In this document: positions 17,899-26,989 of the stretch, in pieces | How positions within the stretch are numbered: the first letter of the stretch is position 1 | Layout of the letters: every line of letters starts with the position of its first letter | Source: G965215055 sp965242685 | GTDB lineage: Bacteria; Pseudomonadota; Gammaproteobacteria; UBA4575 | Assembly (NCBI GenBank): GCA_965242685.1 | Contig: OZ251487.1 | Coordinates: forward strand, 1,550,001 to 1,614,000 | Direction: 5' to 3' | Length of the DNA: 64,000 nt | Program-made: the position numbers and the translations under genes | The notes under the pieces: generated by a model | What the model was told of the DNA's origin: nothing | What the model saw: the letters and a program-made list of their open reading frames with translations, nothing else | Databases searched by the model: none

Positions 17899-18229
17899 CG
17901 TGGAAGGACGCTATTAGTGATATTGACGTCGTGATTTTTCTTGTCGCCGGCAATAGCAGAGCGGTGTCTGAAAAGCCTCGAACCTAAAAGCGTCCAGCCA
18001 GGTAGTTAAACCGGCTGTGCACATATTCAAAGGTTTGCCTATTGTTCGAAGAGGGTGGGCCAGCACTTGCTTTTTGTCAAAGTAAGGGGTTCAGTCTGAA
18101 AAAAGGTATCATTGGCCCGTAGCTTGAACATGGTTTTCTTTGTGTTCTGGTTGGCGATACGCTGCCAAGCCCTCCGTACACACGAGCCGTAGTCTACCTG
18201 AAAACCCTTAGGTCTTGGTTCCGTTGCGC
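17899..18229 (+). other. 331-bp gap with possible structured RNA
   Basis: No protein gene is convincing here. A long-range pairing is visible: TGTTCGAAG + GGGCCA (18043-18062) can pair with TGGCCC + CTTGAACA (18113-18130), enclosing about 50 nt, and a smaller TTGGC/GCCAA hairpin lies downstream. It could be a leader of gmk or a small RNA; I could not match it to 6S, tmRNA, RNase P or SRP RNA. Confidence 0.25.
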
Positions 18230-18841
18230 ATGAATAAAGGTGGGCAGCTATTTGTGCTTTCTGCTCCTTCGGGAGCAGGCAAGACGAGTTTGGTGCGCGC
18301 CGTCGTTGAAAGAATGTCGGACGTAGTGGCCTCCATTTCGCATACCACCCGACCGATGCGCGCCGGTGAGACGGATGGCGAGGACTATTTCTTCGTCACC
18401 GTTGAAACGTTTGCCGAAATGGTGAAAAGGCGTGATTTTCTGGAACATGCGAAGGTCTTCGACAATTTTTATGGCACCTCGAAACTATCGGTGCAAGCGT
18501 TGCTTGACCAAGGATTGAAAGTCATTTTGGAAATTGACTGGCAGGGGGCGGCACAGGTACGTCATCGCGTCAAGGAGAGCGTTTCAATTTTTATCCTACC
18601 GCCTTCGAGAATGGAGCTGGAAAATCGTCTACGTAGCCGGGGACAGGACAGTGAAGAAGTGATTGCCAAAAGGATGCGCGACGCAAAAAATGAAATCAGG
18701 CACTACGGTGAGTTTGATCACGTAATTCTGAATGACGATTTTAAGAGTGCCTTGCGGCAACTGACCTTGCTGCTGTACGACCCGAAGGGGTATCAGACCC
18801 CTGAAGGGCTGCATTCGCTGACGACAGATTTGTTGGCGTAG
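18230..18841 (+). CDS. gmk: Guanylate kinase
   Basis: Converts GMP and ATP to GDP and ADP, essential for GTP supply. P-loop LSAPSGAGKTSLV lies at the N-terminus, then the GMP-binding ISHTTRPMRAGETDGEDYFFV, and the lid and C-terminal motifs IFILPPSRMELENRLRSRGQDS and DFKSALRQL. The ATG at 18230 gives a standard length of 203 residues; an upstream in-frame TTG would add five. It heads the gmk-rpoZ-spoT-ridA-recG cluster known from gammaproteobacteria. Confidence 0.96.
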   Translation: MNKGGQLFVLSAPSGAGKTSLVRAVVERMSDVVASISHTTRPMRAGETDGEDYFFVTVETFAEMVKRRDFLEHAKVFDNFYGTSKLSVQALLDQGLKVILEIDWQGAAQVRHRVKESVSIFILPPSRMELENRLRSRGQDSEEVIAKRMRDAKNEIRHYGEFDHVILNDDFKSALRQLTLLLYDPKGYQTPEGLHSLTTDLLA

Positions 18842-18927
18842 CCGGATTCTGCTGGTAAAACTGGAGAAAATCGACTGGATTCGTTATATTCTAGTGTTTG
18901 GGTTCAAACTACATCGAGGAGTATGGC

Positions 18928-19452
18928 ATGGCCCGGGTTACGGTAGAGGATTGCTTAAAGAATGTAGAAAATCGTTTCAAGCTGGTGCTATTGGCGAGCA
19001 AACGCGCACGACAACTATTTCTGGGCAGTGAGCCACTGGTAGAGCGCGAGAATGACAAACCGACGGTGTTGGCTTTACGTGAGATCGCAGAGGGCCTGAT
19101 AGACGAAACCTCCATACAATCCTCCGCCGAGGATCTAGTTGAAGACCAAACCGAGTTTGGGTCTGACGCCGATGATTTCGCCGCTGTTCTACGTGCGGAG
19201 ATCAGCCGCGAACTGGACCAGCGAATTACGTCATCTCCCACGACTTCAACTATGCCCGAGCTTCAAGAGAATTCATCTTCCGTCCCCGTGTTTTCGGCGA
19301 CGCCCGAACCTCGCAACCCTTTATTTCCCGGCGCACAGGCGACGTCTCCAGACGATAGTGTAGCCGCAGACTCGTCATCTGAAGAAGAAGATGGTGATTC
19401 GGATGCTGATTCGGCTCTTACCACGGATATACAGGAAGATCTCACTCAATAG
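18928..19452 (+). CDS. rpoZ: RNA polymerase omega subunit with long acidic tail
   Basis: Omega subunit, which binds beta-prime and helps polymerase assembly and ppGpp response. The conserved core MARVTVEDCLKNVENRFKL...ASKRARQL...NDKPTVLALREIAEGLI occupies about the first 65 residues. The remaining 100 or so residues are a low-complexity tail rich in Glu, Asp, Ser, Thr and Pro. The total of 174 residues compares with about 90 in E. coli. The start at 18928 is the canonical MARVTVEDC. It lies five bases before spoT. Confidence 0.93.
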   Translation: MARVTVEDCLKNVENRFKLVLLASKRARQLFLGSEPLVERENDKPTVLALREIAEGLIDETSIQSSAEDLVEDQTEFGSDADDFAAVLRAEISRELDQRITSSPTTSTMPELQENSSSVPVFSATPEPRNPLFPGAQATSPDDSVAADSSSEEEDGDSDADSALTTDIQEDLTQ

Positions 19453-19457
19453 AGAAG

Positions 19458-21683
19458 ATGGTTGACGTCGTCGAGATCGCGGACACAAAAATCGATGACA
19501 ACCGCGGCGCCTTGCGTCGTTCCACCTCACCAGACGGTACTGCCACTTCGTCGCCACAGCCTTCGCAACAGGCTTTGATTGATGACCTGTGCGGGCGGTT
19601 GAGCACCTATCTGGACGCGGGCCAGGTCGAAGACATTCGTCGCACCTGTTTATTCAGTGCCCGTGCCCATATGGGCCAGAGGCGGCTAAGTGGGGAGCCT
19701 TACATATCTCATCCCCTGGCAGTGGCGAAAGTGCTGGTGGAGATGTACATGGACGCATGCACCATCACGGCGGCGATTTTACATGACGTGATGGAAGACA
19801 CTGATATCGCAAAGGGGCAGATCGTCGAAGAGTTCGGCGAAGAAGTTGCGCAGTTGGTGGACGGGGTCAGCAAACTTACACATCTCGCATTTGCATCGCG
19901 GCTGGAGGCACAGGCGGAGAACTTTCGCAAGATGATGTTGGCGATGGTTAAAGACGTGCGCGTCATCATCATCAAGCTGGCGGATCGGCTGCACAACATG
20001 CGCACGTTGGACGTGATGCCACCGAAAAAACGCAACCGCATTGCGCGTGAAACCCTGGACGTGTATGCGCCGATTGCATTGCGTCTGGGCATGGACAGTT
20101 TGCGCCTCGAGCTTGAGGAACTTTCCCTTCAAGCGCTTCGGCCATGGCGTTACGGCGTTTTAAAAGAGGCCATGAAACGTACCCACATCAACCGTAACGT
20201 GTTGCTGCAACAGGTCAAAGCGAGCTTGCGCGAGCACTTGCAGCGAGCAAACGTGGTCGGCAAGGTACAGGGCCGCCAGAAGGACATATACAGCGTATAC
20301 CGAAAGATGAGAAAAAAGCAGCTGCAATTCTCGGAAGTTTTTGACATCTTTGCGTTTCGCATCATCGTTGAGGACGTAGATACCTGCTATCGGGTACTCG
20401 GCGTTGTCCACGGCCTGTACAAACCGGTACCGGGAAAATTCAAGGACTACATTGCCATACCTAAGAAAAACGCCTACCAATCCCTGCACACGGTACTGTT
20501 TGGACCCAAGGGGATACCGGTGGAAATACAGATACGTTCACGGGAGATGGACCAGGTCGCACAATCGGGAATTGCGGCGCATTGGAAATACAAAGGTGGT
20601 GAACGTGACTACGCAACGCCACGCGCCCGGGAATGGTTCAAGACGGTATCCGAGATACATCGCACCGGCAATTCGCTTGAGTTTCTTGAAAACGTAAAAA
20701 TTGATCTGTTTCGCGAGGAGATCTACGTTTTCACGCCGACCGGCGACATCATGGAACTGCCAGTCAACTCGACGGCGGTAGATTTTGCCTATGCGGTGCA
20801 CTCGGACATCGGTAATCAATGCACGGCGGCAAAGATCAACCGGCGACCAGAGCCGTTAAGCACGGTTCTCACCAATGGCGATATCGTGGAAATTACCACC
20901 CTACCGGATGGGCGGCCTGATCCGGCGTGGCTCAATTTCATCGTTACCGCCAAGGCACGTTCAAACCTACGCAACTATCTCAAAAATTTACAAAGGAACG
21001 AGGCGCGTGTGCTGGGGGCACGCATACTCGATCAGGCACTAGGTGTGCACGGCAAGACCTGGCGCGACATCGGCAAGCGCGAACGGGCGACCCTGCTCAA
21101 AGAACTCCGTTTGTCCAATACCGAGGAGCTTTTTCAGGAGATCGGGTTGGGCAATCGCGTGGCGTCGTTTATCGCCAGACGTCTTGTCAATCCCAAAGAA
21201 CGTTGGGTCAGACTACGCCGCAAGAGCGATAGAAAACAACCTATCGCCATAAAAGGTACGGAGGGAATGATCGTCCACTATGGAAAATGTTGCCATCCGA
21301 TCCCCGGCGACTCCGTCATAGGCGTAATGACCATGGGTAGGGGGCTGGTAGTGCATCAAGTCAAATGTCGGAATACCAAGCGCAAAGGTCTGATGGGTGG
21401 CGGCCGGCATAACTGGATACACGTCCACTGGGCAGATGAAACCAACGACGAATTTACCGCACAAATCAGTATAAAGAGCGCCAACGAACGGGGCGTGCTT
21501 GCCGTGACCGCCGCCAGAATATCCGCGGAAGGGTCCAACATAGAAAACATCACTTTTATGGACCAATATGGCGCCACCACGACGATAACCGTGCTGCTTA
21601 CGGTGAGGAATCGCAATCACCTTGCACGAATCATGCGAGCGATTCACAACATTCCGAAAATACACAAAGTCAAGAGAGTGTAA
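19458..21683 (+). CDS. spoT: Bifunctional (p)ppGpp synthetase/hydrolase
   Basis: Makes and degrades the stringent-response alarmone. Domains in order: HD hydrolase (SHPLAVAKVL, ILHDVMEDT; about residues 75-185), synthetase (FAFRIIVEDVDTCYRVLG, KDYIAIPKKNAYQSLHT, EIQIRSREMDQVAQSGIAAHWKYK; about 275-395), TGS (IYVFTPTGDIMELP), and a C-terminal ACT domain. Both active sites look complete, as expected of SpoT rather than RelA. 741 residues. Confidence 0.95.
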   Translation: MVDVVEIADTKIDDNRGALRRSTSPDGTATSSPQPSQQALIDDLCGRLSTYLDAGQVEDIRRTCLFSARAHMGQRRLSGEPYISHPLAVAKVLVEMYMDACTITAAILHDVMEDTDIAKGQIVEEFGEEVAQLVDGVSKLTHLAFASRLEAQAENFRKMMLAMVKDVRVIIIKLADRLHNMRTLDVMPPKKRNRIARETLDVYAPIALRLGMDSLRLELEELSLQALRPWRYGVLKEAMKRTHINRNVLLQQVKASLREHLQRANVVGKVQGRQKDIYSVYRKMRKKQLQFSEVFDIFAFRIIVEDVDTCYRVLGVVHGLYKPVPGKFKDYIAIPKKNAYQSLHTVLFGPKGIPVEIQIRSREMDQVAQSGIAAHWKYKGGERDYATPRAREWFKTVSEIHRTGNSLEFLENVKIDLFREEIYVFTPTGDIMELPVNSTAVDFAYAVHSDIGNQCTAAKINRRPEPLSTVLTNGDIVEITTLPDGRPDPAWLNFIVTAKARSNLRNYLKNLQRNEARVLGARILDQALGVHGKTWRDIGKRERATLLKELRLSNTEELFQEIGLGNRVASFIARRLVNPKERWVRLRRKSDRKQPIAIKGTEGMIVHYGKCCHPIPGDSVIGVMTMGRGLVVHQVKCRNTKRKGLMGGGRHNWIHVHWADETNDEFTAQISIKSANERGVLAVTAARISAEGSNIENITFMDQYGATTTITVLLTVRNRNHLARIMRAIHNIPKIHKVKRV

Positions 21684-21729
21684 CGGCGGACACACGTCAA
21701 CTATCCACTTCGCTATCGAGAGGTAACCC

Positions 21730-22143
21730 ATGACATACCAGGCCATCACCACGGCACGTGCGCCGCAAGCGATCGGCACCTATTCACAGGCTGTAAAAAC
21801 CGGCACGACGGTGTACCTGTCCGGTCAGATTCCACTGCACCCCGAGACCATGCAGCTTGTCGGGCGGGCAAAGTCTGCAAAGGTACCGGCGACGGCCATA
21901 CGAGAACAGGTCCATCAAGTATTTGAAAATCTTCGGATGGTCGCACACGCCGCGGGGGGCGATCTAAGCGATATCGTCAAACTCAACGTCTACCTCGTCG
22001 ACCTCGAGCACTTTCCGCTCGTCAATGAAGCCATGGCGGAAATTTTTGCGCAGCCTTATCCCGCGCGTGCCGTAATCGGCGTGGCGGCCTTGCCCAAAGG
22101 CGCGAGTGTCGAAATAGACGCCGTCATGGAGATCACTGAATAG
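21730..22143 (+). CDS. ridA: RidA-family reactive intermediate deaminase
   Basis: Hydrolyses reactive enamine/imine intermediates made by PLP enzymes such as threonine dehydratase. The 137-residue product has the trimer-forming family motifs AIGTYSQAVKTGTTVYLSGQIPLHP and PARAVIGVAALPKGASVEIDAVM, including the substrate-binding Arg and the final Glu. It lies between spoT and recG, an order also found in pseudomonads. Confidence 0.95.
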   Translation: MTYQAITTARAPQAIGTYSQAVKTGTTVYLSGQIPLHPETMQLVGRAKSAKVPATAIREQVHQVFENLRMVAHAAGGDLSDIVKLNVYLVDLEHFPLVNEAMAEIFAQPYPARAVIGVAALPKGASVEIDAVMEITE

Positions 22144-22173
22144 CCTCGCCGCATCGAAAATCTGCGAGGGAGT

Positions 22174-24363
22174 GTGTTCGGACATCAGAAGTTGACGGCC
22201 GGCAGTAGCCGACAAACCGGGTCGCCACGAGTATCGCCGGATACCAGTCCGCCCGTAAGTGTTCTTAAAGGCGTCGGCCCACGTATCCTCGAGCGCCTGC
22301 AACGCCTGCATATCCATACCGTCCAAGACATGCTTTTTCACCTGCCGGTGCGCTATCAGGACCGCACTCGACTGCGTCCTATCTCCTCCCTTCGCCCCGG
22401 CGATGAAAGTATGGTCATCGGTGAAGTGGAACACAGCGAGATCGTATATCGGCGCCGGCGGATGTTACTGGTACGCCTCTGTGACGGGAGTGCTTCACCC
22501 GCCTGTCTGACACTGCGCTTCTTCCACTTTAATCGTGCCCAGCGCGAGCGCCTCACGGGCGGTACGCTGTTGCGCTGCTATGGGGAAGTCCGAAGAGGCA
22601 TAAAAGGGCTTGAGATGATTCATCCCGAATATATCATCCAGCCCCGCGGGGAACCGGTCAAGGTTGAAAACAGCCTTACCCCGATCTATCCCACCACCGA
22701 AGGACTGCATCAGATCAACCTGCGCAGCCTCACGGCCCAATCATTGCGATGGCTTGGCAACGCACGAGAGTTTGATCGCGAAGGCATTGAACTGCTGCCG
22801 AGACCACCTGAGATTGACGGCCGAAAAATCACTATTCGGAAAGCGCTTACGTACATCCACCGTCCACCCGTCGACGCGGATATCAAACTGCTACTTGACG
22901 GTAAACACGTTACGCAACGGCGTCTTGCGTATGAAGAACTGCTCGCACATCATCTCAGTCTCTCAAAGATAAAGGTGCAGATGCAGAGGCAGGCGGCGAA
23001 CGTCATTGCCCCCCCGGGCAAGCACTATTCCCGCCTGCTTGAAAAGCTTGGTTTCAATCTTACCGGCGCGCAACGGCGCGTTATTGACGAGGTTTTCTCC
23101 GACCTGCGAAAGCCGCATCCTATGCTGCGTCTGGTGCAAGGCGACGTGGGCAGTGGCAAGACCCTTATCGCCATCGCCGCCTGTCTGCAAGCGGTTGAAG
23201 CCGGGTATCAGGCGGTTATGATGGCGCCTACCGAAATACTGGCCGAACAGCACCTGCAAAACTTTGGCAACTGGCTGGCACGCATCGACACCGCGCCGTT
23301 TGGCGGAGCCTTACATCTAGCCTGCCTGTCCGGCAAGCTCAATACAACCCAAAGCAGGCAAATGAAAGAGCGTATCGCCAGCGGCGACGCCGGCATCGTT
23401 CTCGGCACCCATGCACTGTTTCAGCAAGGGGTACACTTTAAAAATCTTGCACTTGTCATCGTTGATGAGCAGCACCGTTTCGGCGTGCATCAGCGCCTGG
23501 CCTTGCGCGAAAAAGGTAGTGATACCGGGGGGGGAAGCGTTGCCCCACACCAGCTCATTATGACAGCCACACCTATTCCTAGAACTCTTGCAATGACCGC
23601 GTACGCCGACCTTGATTACTCCGTCATTGACGAATTGCCACCCGGGCGCAAGCCGGTAGAAACAATTGCTGTTCCTCGGGAAAAACGGCAACAGGTCATT
23701 GAGCGCGTGGCAAGCGCGTGCCGCAGCGGTCAACAGGCCTACTGGGTTTGTACCCTCGTGGAAGAATCTGAGGCGATACAGTGTCAGGCGGCGATGGACG
23801 TGCATCAGGCGCTCCATCGGCAGTTACACGGCGTTCGCGTAGGGTTGCTGCACGGGCGCATGAAGGGCCGGGAGAAAGACGTGGTGATGCAGGATTTTCT
23901 GCAATGCAGGATAGATCTGCTGGTTGCCACCACAGTGATCGAAGTGGGTGTGAACGTTACCAATGCCAGCCTGATGGTGATTGAAAACGCAGAGCGTTTG
24001 GGACTTGCACAGCTACATCAGCTACGCGGGCGCGTCGGGCGCGGCAAGCGGCAGAGTAGTTGCGTACTCCTGTATAACCCACCGCTTACGGACCACGCGA
24101 GATTGCGCATTGACACCCTGCGCACCACCAACGATGGTTTCAGGATCGCGCAGGTTGACATGCAGTTGCGCGGACCGGGAGAGATGTTAGGCACACGACA
24201 GACCGGCGCGTTGCAGTTTCGCATTGCCGACATCATGCGCGATCATGACCTCATTCCCGCCGTACAACAAACGGCCGCATACTTGCTGGCTAATCATCCG
24301 CAAGCGGTTGACGCCTTGGTTCAAAGATGGCTGGGTAAATCGATTGAGTTCGGACAAGTGTGA
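22174..24363 (+). CDS. recG: ATP-dependent DNA helicase RecG
   Basis: Branch-migration helicase that remodels stalled forks and Holliday junctions. The N-terminal wedge/OB region (about residues 28-250, starting VLKGVGPRILERL) is followed by helicase motifs: Walker A VQGDVGSGKTLIA, DEQH box (IVDEQHRFGVHQR), TATPIPRTLAMT, and motifs V-VI VATTVIEVGVNVTNAS and QLHQLRGRVGRG. The 729-residue length is close to the E. coli protein. The start is GTG at 22174. Confidence 0.95.
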   Translation: MFGHQKLTAGSSRQTGSPRVSPDTSPPVSVLKGVGPRILERLQRLHIHTVQDMLFHLPVRYQDRTRLRPISSLRPGDESMVIGEVEHSEIVYRRRRMLLVRLCDGSASPACLTLRFFHFNRAQRERLTGGTLLRCYGEVRRGIKGLEMIHPEYIIQPRGEPVKVENSLTPIYPTTEGLHQINLRSLTAQSLRWLGNAREFDREGIELLPRPPEIDGRKITIRKALTYIHRPPVDADIKLLLDGKHVTQRRLAYEELLAHHLSLSKIKVQMQRQAANVIAPPGKHYSRLLEKLGFNLTGAQRRVIDEVFSDLRKPHPMLRLVQGDVGSGKTLIAIAACLQAVEAGYQAVMMAPTEILAEQHLQNFGNWLARIDTAPFGGALHLACLSGKLNTTQSRQMKERIASGDAGIVLGTHALFQQGVHFKNLALVIVDEQHRFGVHQRLALREKGSDTGGGSVAPHQLIMTATPIPRTLAMTAYADLDYSVIDELPPGRKPVETIAVPREKRQQVIERVASACRSGQQAYWVCTLVEESEAIQCQAAMDVHQALHRQLHGVRVGLLHGRMKGREKDVVMQDFLQCRIDLLVATTVIEVGVNVTNASLMVIENAERLGLAQLHQLRGRVGRGKRQSSCVLLYNPPLTDHARLRIDTLRTTNDGFRIAQVDMQLRGPGEMLGTRQTGALQFRIADIMRDHDLIPAVQQTAAYLLANHPQAVDALVQRWLGKSIEFGQV

Positions 24364-24380
24364 ATCAAAACGAAAACCGG

Positions 24381-24386
24381 TATAAT
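24381..24386 (+). promoter_or_regulatory. -10-like box before the CDGSH gene
   Basis: A perfect TATAAT lies 85 bp before the ATG at 24471, just after the recG stop. No good -35 partner is visible, so this is tentative. Confidence 0.4.
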
Positions 24387-24470
24387 GCTTTCTTATTACT
24401 TTCTTAAGTTGTTCGGACGTTGCCGGACGTTATTTTTGGCCAAACTCTTGATTTTTTAGAGGCAAGCAGG

Positions 24471-24881
24471 ATGAACGTGATTACACCCGTTGTAAACGGG
24501 CCGCTACATGTCACGGGCACGCTGGAGCTGAAGAGCAGCCGCGGCGAACTGTTGGAGAAGACCGAAGAGCTGTATCTGTGCCGTTGCGGGTGTTCCGGCA
24601 ATAAACCTTATTGTGACGGCGCGCACAAGAAAAATAATTTTCAGGACAATGGTGAGTTCAAAAAGCCGCCTGTTTCGGCAGGTGATGTAAAGTATGAGGG
24701 GCCTTTAGAAATTAAGGTGCAGGCCAATGGCCCGTTAATTTTCAGAGGCGTGGCTTGCATCCGAGATGTGACGCAACGAAAAATTACTCGCAGGGTGGGT
24801 GGCTTGTGTCGTTGTCAACAAAGCGGCAATCGCCCCTTCTGTGACGGTACTCACGCCAAGATCGGTTTTGTCGCGGAATAG
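24471..24881 (+). CDS. Double CDGSH-type iron-sulfur protein
   Basis: A 136-residue protein with two CDGSH motifs, each with the 3Cys-1His ligand set of a 2Fe-2S cluster: CRCGCSGNKPYCDGAH and CRCQQSGNRPFCDGTH. Between them is a divergent strand-rich linker. Bacterial members of this family act in redox or iron-sulfur handling, but no substrate is known. The ATG at 24471 is preceded by GGCAAGCAGG. It is convergent with fabA. Confidence 0.88.
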   Translation: MNVITPVVNGPLHVTGTLELKSSRGELLEKTEELYLCRCGCSGNKPYCDGAHKKNNFQDNGEFKKPPVSAGDVKYEGPLEIKVQANGPLIFRGVACIRDVTQRKITRRVGGLCRCQQSGNRPFCDGTHAKIGFVAE

Positions 24882-24890
24882 AGATTGCTT

Positions 24891-25442
24891 CTAAAAGTCG
24901 TTGGTAGAGGTAAATAGCCCTACTCGCAACTCTTTGGCAGAGTAAATTTTTCTGTCATCAACCGACATTACGCCGTCGGCAATGCCCATGGTCGTTCCCC
25001 GGTGGACTACTTTTTTGATATCCAGTCGGTAATTGATCTTTTTGGCCGTTGGCAGTACTTGGCCCGTGAAACGAACTTCGTTTACGCCCAGTGCCCGGCC
25101 TTTCCCCAAGCCACCCTGCCAAGCAATGAAAAACCCCAATAACTGCCACAGTGCATCCAGGCCCAGGCATCCCGGCATGACCGGGTCTTGCGGAAAATGA
25201 CAATCGAAAAACCACAGGTCGGACTTGATGTCGAGTTCGGCCTGAATTTCACCGCGGCCATACCGGCCGTCATCGCTTGTAATTTTGGTGATTCGGTCAA
25301 CCATGAGCATATTTGGCATGGGTAGTTGGGCGTTTCCAGGCCCGAACATCTTGCCTTGTGCGCAGGTAAGTAATTCTTCATAGGTAAATGAATTTTTGTC
25401 GAATTGATGCAAATGACTTTGATCCTCGTTGAATAATTGCAC
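24891..25442 (-). CDS. fabA: 3-hydroxydecanoyl-ACP dehydratase/isomerase
   Basis: Dehydrates 3-hydroxydecanoyl-ACP and isomerises trans-2- to cis-3-decenoyl-ACP, the branch point for anaerobic unsaturated fatty acid synthesis. Catalytic His82 (in FFDCHFPQDPVMPG) and Asp96 (in LGLDALWQ) are 14 residues apart, as in E. coli FabA. Length is 183 residues, slightly above E. coli's 172. Its usual partner fabB is not adjacent. The aerobic desaturase at 52796-53983 offers a second route to unsaturated lipids. Confidence 0.95.
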   Translation of the reverse strand: MQLFNEDQSHLHQFDKNSFTYEELLTCAQGKMFGPGNAQLPMPNMLMVDRITKITSDDGRYGRGEIQAELDIKSDLWFFDCHFPQDPVMPGCLGLDALWQLLGFFIAWQGGLGKGRALGVNEVRFTGQVLPTAKKINYRLDIKKVVHRGTTMGIADGVMSVDDRKIYSAKELRVGLFTSTNDF

Positions 25443-25721
25443 CCATGCAGAAGAATGATACGGCCAATGTTTCCATGAGATTATAGCTCATGACCATCCG
25501 GGGCATTTTTTGTGCTGTGATGCCTTTTTCAAGTATAGGTTATATCAAGGGGTGGGTAAAGGTAGAGAGTATTTGCTTTGATGGACCCGATTTAGATATG
25601 ATCACAATGTAGCTATGACGGTAATAAGCTATTTTGTACTTTACTATATTTGTATGATGGTGGTATATTCTGAGTTACTGTCTAATTTATTGAGTTGGCG
25701 AGACGTTTGGAGGTAGAGAAA

Positions 25722-26864
25722 ATGAAAAAGTTTTTAATCAACGTTCGCTATTTCCTGGCACCGCTATTGATTGTAGCGAGCTTGTTTGGCGTATTGGCCG
25801 GCGGGCCTTGGGTGTGGACGGGAGTCGTACTGCTGGGAGTGGGTATTATCGTGGATACCCTTACTAAAGCACGTACACCAGGCGCCGGGATTGATCGTGA
25901 AGGTGAAACGTACGGTTCTGTTCCCCTGCTGAACGGTACCATGTATGGAATGCTGGGAATATTTGTGTTGCTGCAAATTGCCCTTGCATGGCGGATATGG
26001 CAATACATCAATGGCGTACCAATTGGTGAAATCACCTTGCTCGGGATGAGCATTCAGGACGGCATTACCGGCACGCAAATGTTAGGCGCCGTATTATCGA
26101 CTGGTATCTTTGCAGGTATTGGCATTATTTATGGGCATGAGCTGGCACATACCAAAGGCTTCAGCTTTGTTATTGCACGCTGGATGATGGCATTAAGCGG
26201 GAAGGCGCACTTTTGCTACGCCCACGTCTACAACCACCATCTAGAACTTGGTCATCAGGATGATCCGGCAACCTCGCCACGAGGCCGTAGCTTGTTTGCC
26301 CACTACCCTCTATCCGGATTGGGGCAAAGCAAGTTCCTTTTTTTGATGGAAAAGCAGCGCCTTGAGCGTCTTGGCGTGCCTTTCCTGTCTTGGCAAAATC
26401 GCTGGATTCGAGGCTACTTTATGGCGTTGCCGACCGTACTGTTGTTCTGGTTTGTGGGCGGCTGGTTCGGCCTGCTGTGCCTGGCAGGGGTATGGATCAT
26501 GTCCAACTTCGAGCTTGAAGCTCTTAATTACCTGGAGCATTACGGCCTGATTCGAGAAAAAGGGCAGCCGATTGATTATCGCCATAGCTGGGATAACAGC
26601 ACGGCGTTTACCAGTTGGTTTTTCATAGAGATAGGGCGCCAGGCAGACCATCACGACCGTGGTGAGACCCATTTTTGGGAATTGGATGAAGTGGGAGCGC
26701 CGAACACTGGCCGTGGCTACTTCACTTTGTATGCCTTAGCATTGTTGCCTCCCGTGTTTCATGCGTATATCAAGCGTCACCTGGCCAAGTGGGATGATGA
26801 GATGGCCAGCGAGGGCGAACGCAAGATAGCCATGCGTATGAACAAACAGGCGGGTTACGCATAG
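25722..26864 (+). CDS. AlkB/XylM-type membrane di-iron hydroxylase
   Basis: Integral membrane non-heme di-iron monooxygenase of the alkane 1-monooxygenase group, which hydroxylates terminal methyl groups using electrons from rubredoxin or a reductase. Several membrane helices precede the histidine boxes. Box 1 is HELAHTKG, the diagnostic NYLEHYGLIRE is intact, and box 3 is RQADHHDRGETHF. Box 2 reads HVYNHHLELGHQDDPA instead of the AlkB-type EHxxGHH, so this is a divergent member and substrate is uncertain. The ATG at 25722 follows GGAGGTAGAG; an upstream in-frame start at 25695 is less likely. No rubredoxin gene is adjacent. Confidence 0.8.
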   Translation: MKKFLINVRYFLAPLLIVASLFGVLAGGPWVWTGVVLLGVGIIVDTLTKARTPGAGIDREGETYGSVPLLNGTMYGMLGIFVLLQIALAWRIWQYINGVPIGEITLLGMSIQDGITGTQMLGAVLSTGIFAGIGIIYGHELAHTKGFSFVIARWMMALSGKAHFCYAHVYNHHLELGHQDDPATSPRGRSLFAHYPLSGLGQSKFLFLMEKQRLERLGVPFLSWQNRWIRGYFMALPTVLLFWFVGGWFGLLCLAGVWIMSNFELEALNYLEHYGLIREKGQPIDYRHSWDNSTAFTSWFFIEIGRQADHHDRGETHFWELDEVGAPNTGRGYFTLYALALLPPVFHAYIKRHLAKWDDEMASEGERKIAMRMNKQAGYA

Positions 26865-26881
26865 CCTTAAATCTTACCTAC

Positions 26882-26920
26882 CGCCCTTGTTTGTGTTGCC
26901 ACAGACAAGGGCGATTTTTT
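26882..26920 (+). terminator. Rho-independent terminator after the hydroxylase gene
   Basis: CGCCCTTGT-TGTG pairs with CACA-ACAAGGGCG, a stem of about 13 bp with small bulges, followed by ATTTTTT. It begins 17 bp after the stop codon. Confidence 0.9.
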
Positions 26921-26989
26921 GCCTGTAGCTTTTTCTCATTCAGCTAAAGCGCCCGTATATCGACCTTGTAGAAACATATCGATACGTTG

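Noticed and set aside
17899..18229. Identification as 6S RNA, tmRNA, RNase P RNA or SRP RNA.
   Set aside because: None of the conserved cores of these RNAs could be found; only generic pairing is visible.
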